Part shown: piece after piece, positions 60,424 to 64,000 of the stretch
How positions within the stretch are numbered: position 1 is the first letter of the stretch
How the letters are laid out: each line of letters begins with the position of its first letter
From: CAXXFQ01 sp963674475
Lineage (GTDB): Bacteria > Planctomycetota > Planctomycetia > Pirellulales > Thermoguttaceae
NCBI GenBank assembly: GCA_963674475.2
Contig: CAXXFQ010000008.1
Coordinates: 558,001 to 622,000 of the forward strand
DNA length: 64,000 nt
Direction of reading: 5' to 3'
Program-made: the position numbers and the translations under genes
Notes under the pieces: generated by a model
Seen by the model: the letters and a program-made list of their open reading frames with translations, nothing else
Told to the model about the DNA's origin: nothing
Database searches by the model: none

Positions 60424-63400
60424 CTAAGGCGATTTGGATTGGACCACTTCGGGAGAGAGATACTGGCGGATCGTTTCGACCAGGGCGTTGACTTCCTGGT
60501 GCAGTTGATGGGCCAGGTCGATCGTATTTGCGAGTTTTTCTTCCTTGCCCGCCTGTTCCAGCTCAAAGGCCAAATGGCCGGCTTCTTCCGCTTGGATCGT
60601 CAATAGGGTCCCTTTGAATTTGTGGGCCGCCCGGTTGAGGCCTTCCGCGTTTGCCATCGACAAGGCTTGATCGATTTGCGTTAGCGATAATCGATAGGTT
60701 TCTAAAAACGACTGCAAAAGATCCTCGGCCAGTTCGTGGTCCCCTTCGCAGGTTTCGTCGATCAATTTTTCAATCGAAATCACGTCATGATCCAGTGTGG
60801 TGGGAGCCGTTTTTTGAGGCATGGTTTCGCTTTCGTTTTTGACTGCTTTCGGTGACGCCGTCTCCTTGATCGGGAGAAGGAGTTTACTCGATTCTTGACG
60901 GGAGTGAGCGATCTCTGAGATGCATTTTCGAAGGACGTGCGGTTGGATCGGTTTGGTCAGATATTCATCGGCCCCGGCGGCCAGACACCGATTGCGGTCT
61001 TCGCGCATGGCGTGTGCCGAGAGGGCGATAATCGGGATACGGTGATCACGGACGGCCGAGCGTGGATCTCGAATGGTGCGGGTCGCTTCGAGTCCATCCA
61101 TGATCGGCATTTGGACATCCATGAGGACCAGGTCGTAATCGTTCCGGGAAAGGGCTTCGAGGGCCAGTTGGCCATTTTCGACCGCGTCGATTTGGTGGCC
61201 CATTTTGCTGAGCAAACGTTGGACAACCATTTGGTTGGTCGGATTGTCTTCGGCCAAGAGTATACGAAGCGTCCGGGCGGGAAGCTCCACGGAAGGCGCA
61301 ACCGATTCGGCGGTTTGAACTTTGGAGCCGTCCTCTTGGAGCGAGTTTTCCCGTTTCTTGAAGACGGTAAAAATCGTTTCGAAAAGTTGGGACCGTTTGA
61401 TCGGCTTGGTTAAATGACCGTAAAAGAGGGTGGAATCTTCGTCGGAGAGGTGGTTCCGATCGGTAAACGAACTCAATAAAATGAGAGGCGTATTGGCGAT
61501 TTCCGAATCTTTTTTGATAGAGCGAGCCAAGCTGAGTCCATCCATTTCGGGCATGACCCTGTCCAACAGCGCGATTTCAAAGGGACAATTTTCCCTTTTG
61601 GCTTTTATCATTTCCTGAATCGCTTCGGTAGCGTTGGATACAATTTTGAAGTCGGTTTTCCAGGCTTTTAAAAGGATCTCCAACAAGCGTCGATTGGTCG
61701 CGTTGTCATCGACGGCAAGGATTCTTCTATTTTGAAACAGATTTTGCCTGTCCCCTGGCAGCAGTGCCGATTTTTCGGACGGTTGAAAGAAGGCGGTGAA
61801 CCAGAAGGTCGAGCCCAGGTTGACTTGGCTTTCGACATGGATCTCTCCGCCCATCATTTCGACCAACGCACTGGCGATCGACAAGCCGAGGCCGGTTCCG
61901 CCGTATTTGCGTGTGGTGGAAACGTCGGCTTGACTGAATGCCTTGAAAAGACGGTCCAGTTTGTCCTGCGGGATGCCGATTCCCGTATCGGACACTTCGA
62001 AGCGAAGCTTGATCGGTTGGTTTTTGGGAGAAACGTTTGCTTTTTGGTAATCGGTTTCTTCTATCGGTTCTCGTTGGACATGAACCGAAACTTCCCCTTT
62101 TTCAGTGAATTTCAGAGCGTTATTGATTAAGTTAATCAAGATCTGTCGCAGACGAATCGAATCGCCTTGAATCAATGGCGGGACGTCCGCCTCGATCAAT
62201 GAGACGAGTTCCAAGTCCTTTTCTTGTGCTTTGAGGGCCAGGATATCGACAATATCATCCAGCATTTTATTGAGATCGAAATCGAGAATCTCCAACTCGA
62301 TCTGTCCCGCTTCGATCTTCGAGAAGTCGAGGATGTCGTTGATGATCATCAAGAGCGATTCGCCGCTTTTGCGAATGGTTTCGGCATACTCGGTCTGTTC
62401 TAAATTGAGGTCGGCATCCATCAATAGTTCCGACATCCCGATGAGGCCATTGAGCGGCGTTCGGATTTCGTGGCTCATGTTGGCCAGAAAAAGGCTTTTG
62501 GCATTGGTGGCCGACTCGGCCTGTTCTCGAAGAAGTTCCAGTTTTTTGTTGGCCACTTTCAGCTCGGCCGCTTGGATTTTGATTGCTTCTTTGGTTTTCT
62601 CTCGTTCGGTCAGGTCGTAAAGAAAACCGGACGCCCACCATTCGTTGTTGACTTGAAAACCTGAAACGGAGATTTCCAAAGGGAATTGAGTTCCGTCTTT
62701 GCGGACGCCCATCGCGGGTAAAGTTTGATTGAGAAGGGGGCCTTTTCCGGTTTTGAGAAAAGTTTTGAATCCTTCTTTTGCCTGCTCGTGAAATTCCGGC
62801 GGAGCGATCAGTTTATGGACATCATGACCGAGGGCCTCTTCCGGCTCATGACCGAACATCTTGGTTGCCATTTTGTTCCAGTGGGCCACACGGCCGTGGG
62901 AGTCCATGACGACGATGGCGTTCAGGGCCGAATCGGTAAACGCACGGAACATTCGGTTGGTAAATCGAGGAACCGCGTTAACGGCCAGTTCGGAGACATC
63001 TTGGAGAAACGATAGATAGCCGTTGATTTGGCCCTGTTCGTTCCGCTTGGATAAGGTCGAAATATGGACAACAAATTCTTTGCCGGTTCGGGTGATACAG
63101 TTGGCGTCCCATTCGTCATGACCATATTCCGCGGCAAGGGCGGTCATGATTTCCTGCTTGGGGACCGCCCGTTTGAGTTGTCGTGAAGCATCCAGTTGGC
63201 GCTTTCTGAGATCTTGGGGGTAGAAAAGACTTTCGGCAGCCGGTTGATTGAGAACTTCTTCACGCTTGATTCCAAAAAGATTTTCCGCGCCTCGATTGAT
63301 GTCGAGAATCTTCCCCGAGGTGTCGAGACAGACCGTGGCAAGGTGGGTGGCGTTTTGAAGAAGCGGTTCGATTTCACTGACCGACATGCCCCGCACGGGA

Positions 63401-63840
63401 TCTTGGGGTAGTTCCGGTTGTTTCGATGTGGTGACGGTTCCTAAAATCTTGATAAAGCGTTCGGAAAGGGGGGTGATGTCGAGGAAAACCACCGTTCCTT
63501 CAATCTGAGAACCGTCCTTTTTCACTATTTCAATTATCGAAGGTTTTCCTAACATCTGCCCGTCTGAGACGAATTTGGTTCCGTCCAAATTCTTATTGAG
63601 CAAAATGAGCGCATTATAAAAGGACTCTTCGGAAACCAGCTCTGAAGGATTCTTTGCGAGAAATTCCTCTTGGGTCCAGCCGAGAATCGATTGAACCGAA
63701 GGGGTGACGTACTTGAATTGCCAGGTTGACGGGAGGATTCCGGCCGAGGTGACCTCCACTTCCGCCGACCAGATATATTCCGGCACGGTACCGAGTGGAC
63801 TCGAAAAAGATTTCGCTTCAGGCGACAGGTTCTCGTTCAT
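60424..63840 (-). CDS. Hybrid histidine kinase with PAS, two receivers and HPt
   Basis: 1138 residues, cytoplasmic by appearance. Three or more PAS-like domains (about 20-440) precede HisKA with His near 457 (FLANMSHEIRTPLNGLIGMSELL) and the ATPase domain (DTGIGIPQDKLDRLFKAFSQADVSTTRKYGGTGLGLSI). Two receivers follow (REC1 with Asp in ALLDRVMPEMDG near 765; REC2 in VLMDVQMPIMDG near 910) and an HPt domain (AAHKFKGTLLTIQAEEAGHLA near 1070). BarA-like phosphorelay architecture. No output regulator is adjacent. Confidence 0.93.
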   Translation of the reverse strand: MNENLSPEAKSFSSPLGTVPEYIWSAEVEVTSAGILPSTWQFKYVTPSVQSILGWTQEEFLAKNPSELVSEESFYNALILLNKNLDGTKFVSDGQMLGKPSIIEIVKKDGSQIEGTVVFLDITPLSERFIKILGTVTTSKQPELPQDPVRGMSVSEIEPLLQNATHLATVCLDTSGKILDINRGAENLFGIKREEVLNQPAAESLFYPQDLRKRQLDASRQLKRAVPKQEIMTALAAEYGHDEWDANCITRTGKEFVVHISTLSKRNEQGQINGYLSFLQDVSELAVNAVPRFTNRMFRAFTDSALNAIVVMDSHGRVAHWNKMATKMFGHEPEEALGHDVHKLIAPPEFHEQAKEGFKTFLKTGKGPLLNQTLPAMGVRKDGTQFPLEISVSGFQVNNEWWASGFLYDLTEREKTKEAIKIQAAELKVANKKLELLREQAESATNAKSLFLANMSHEIRTPLNGLIGMSELLMDADLNLEQTEYAETIRKSGESLLMIINDILDFSKIEAGQIELEILDFDLNKMLDDIVDILALKAQEKDLELVSLIEADVPPLIQGDSIRLRQILINLINNALKFTEKGEVSVHVQREPIEETDYQKANVSPKNQPIKLRFEVSDTGIGIPQDKLDRLFKAFSQADVSTTRKYGGTGLGLSIASALVEMMGGEIHVESQVNLGSTFWFTAFFQPSEKSALLPGDRQNLFQNRRILAVDDNATNRRLLEILLKAWKTDFKIVSNATEAIQEMIKAKRENCPFEIALLDRVMPEMDGLSLARSIKKDSEIANTPLILLSSFTDRNHLSDEDSTLFYGHLTKPIKRSQLFETIFTVFKKRENSLQEDGSKVQTAESVAPSVELPARTLRILLAEDNPTNQMVVQRLLSKMGHQIDAVENGQLALEALSRNDYDLVLMDVQMPIMDGLEATRTIRDPRSAVRDHRIPIIALSAHAMREDRNRCLAAGADEYLTKPIQPHVLRKCISEIAHSRQESSKLLLPIKETASPKAVKNESETMPQKTAPTTLDHDVISIEKLIDETCEGDHELAEDLLQSFLETYRLSLTQIDQALSMANAEGLNRAAHKFKGTLLTIQAEEAGHLAFELEQAGKEEKLANTIDLAHQLHQEVNALVETIRQYLSPEVVQSKSP

Positions 63841-64000
63841 CTCGGGGCTCTCCGTAAAGGATAAAAGGGAGAGGAAACTGGAACGGACAAAAAAGGAGGA
63901 TCAAGGAGTGTTTTTCATTTCCGATATCGTTCAGCGTCTGGAGGTCGCTTTGAAGGGGTTCCTCTAGGGGACGATTGATTTTTTATCTTGTCATTTCGAC

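Overview
The window reads as chromosome of a planctomycete, most likely a Pirellulales-type member of the Planctomycetota. Grounds are the PEP-CTERM surface protein, Tat-exported Gfo/Idh/MocA and DUF4838-type proteins, a Pkn-type Ser/Thr kinase, a Ski2-like helicase, a topoisomerase VI B subunit, lipid A and LptE/BamD/Skp envelope genes, and flagellar rods with P- and L-rings. No phage, plasmid or CRISPR signature was seen. The assignment is by gene content only.

Layout. 0-4.1 kb: a truncated exported protein, two tandem TatA genes, tRNA-Val(CAC), and a large repeat-rich PEP-CTERM protein. 4.5-5.9 kb: a DAHP synthase gene preceded by what looks like a complete amino-acid attenuator. It has a promoter, a 24-residue leader peptide packed with Phe, Tyr and Trp, a competing antiterminator and an intrinsic terminator. 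6.1-16.8 kb: a flagellar cluster, flgF-flgG-flgA-flgH-flgI-flgJ-flgN-flgK-flgL, headed by a perfectly spaced sigma-54 type site. 16.8-22.1 kb: a 152-bp inverted-repeat element, a DUF4838-like protein, a receptor-type Ser/Thr kinase, a CheY-like regulator and a Rossmann-like protein. 22.8-26.5 kb: a giant flagellin. 26.8-34.7 kb: a zinc-ribbon/GYF protein paired with a membrane P-loop ATPase, an isochorismatase-like hydrolase, a Tat-exported oxidoreductase, a hypothetical protein, a frameshifted NSS symporter with its small MetS-like subunit, and a universal stress protein. 35.4-40.2 kb: an NtrC-type sigma-54 activator, a DUF481-like outer-membrane protein and TopoVI-B without a neighbouring A subunit. 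40.2-40.6 kb: a striking inverted pair of three-hairpin modules. 40.6-46.3 kb (minus strand): recO-bamD-lptE-folP and a TPR protein. 46.5-49.6 kb: a divergent Nramp-like transporter and a Cys-rich outer-membrane protein. 50.1-54.0 kb: skp-lpxC-lpxA-Gfo/Idh. 54.2-64 kb: Ski2-like helicase, HIT protein, secreted trypsin-like protease, TolC-like protein and a BarA-like hybrid histidine kinase.

How the genes fit together. The flagellar genes, the sigma-54 site, the NtrC-family activator, the CheY and the flagellin point to a flagellated swarmer stage under RpoN control. The envelope genes (bamD, lptE, skp, lpxC, lpxA, TolC, DUF481, DUF6666-like) support a Gram-negative-type outer membrane with LPS. 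The Gfo/Idh gene overlapping lpxA suggests a modified lipid A sugar.

The most interesting signals are the aromatic leader-peptide attenuator of aroF, which rests on a reading frame too short to be noticed by length, and a family of hairpin modules (two copies at 40.2-40.6 kb, a third at 57.2 kb) whose stems differ in sequence while base pairing is kept.
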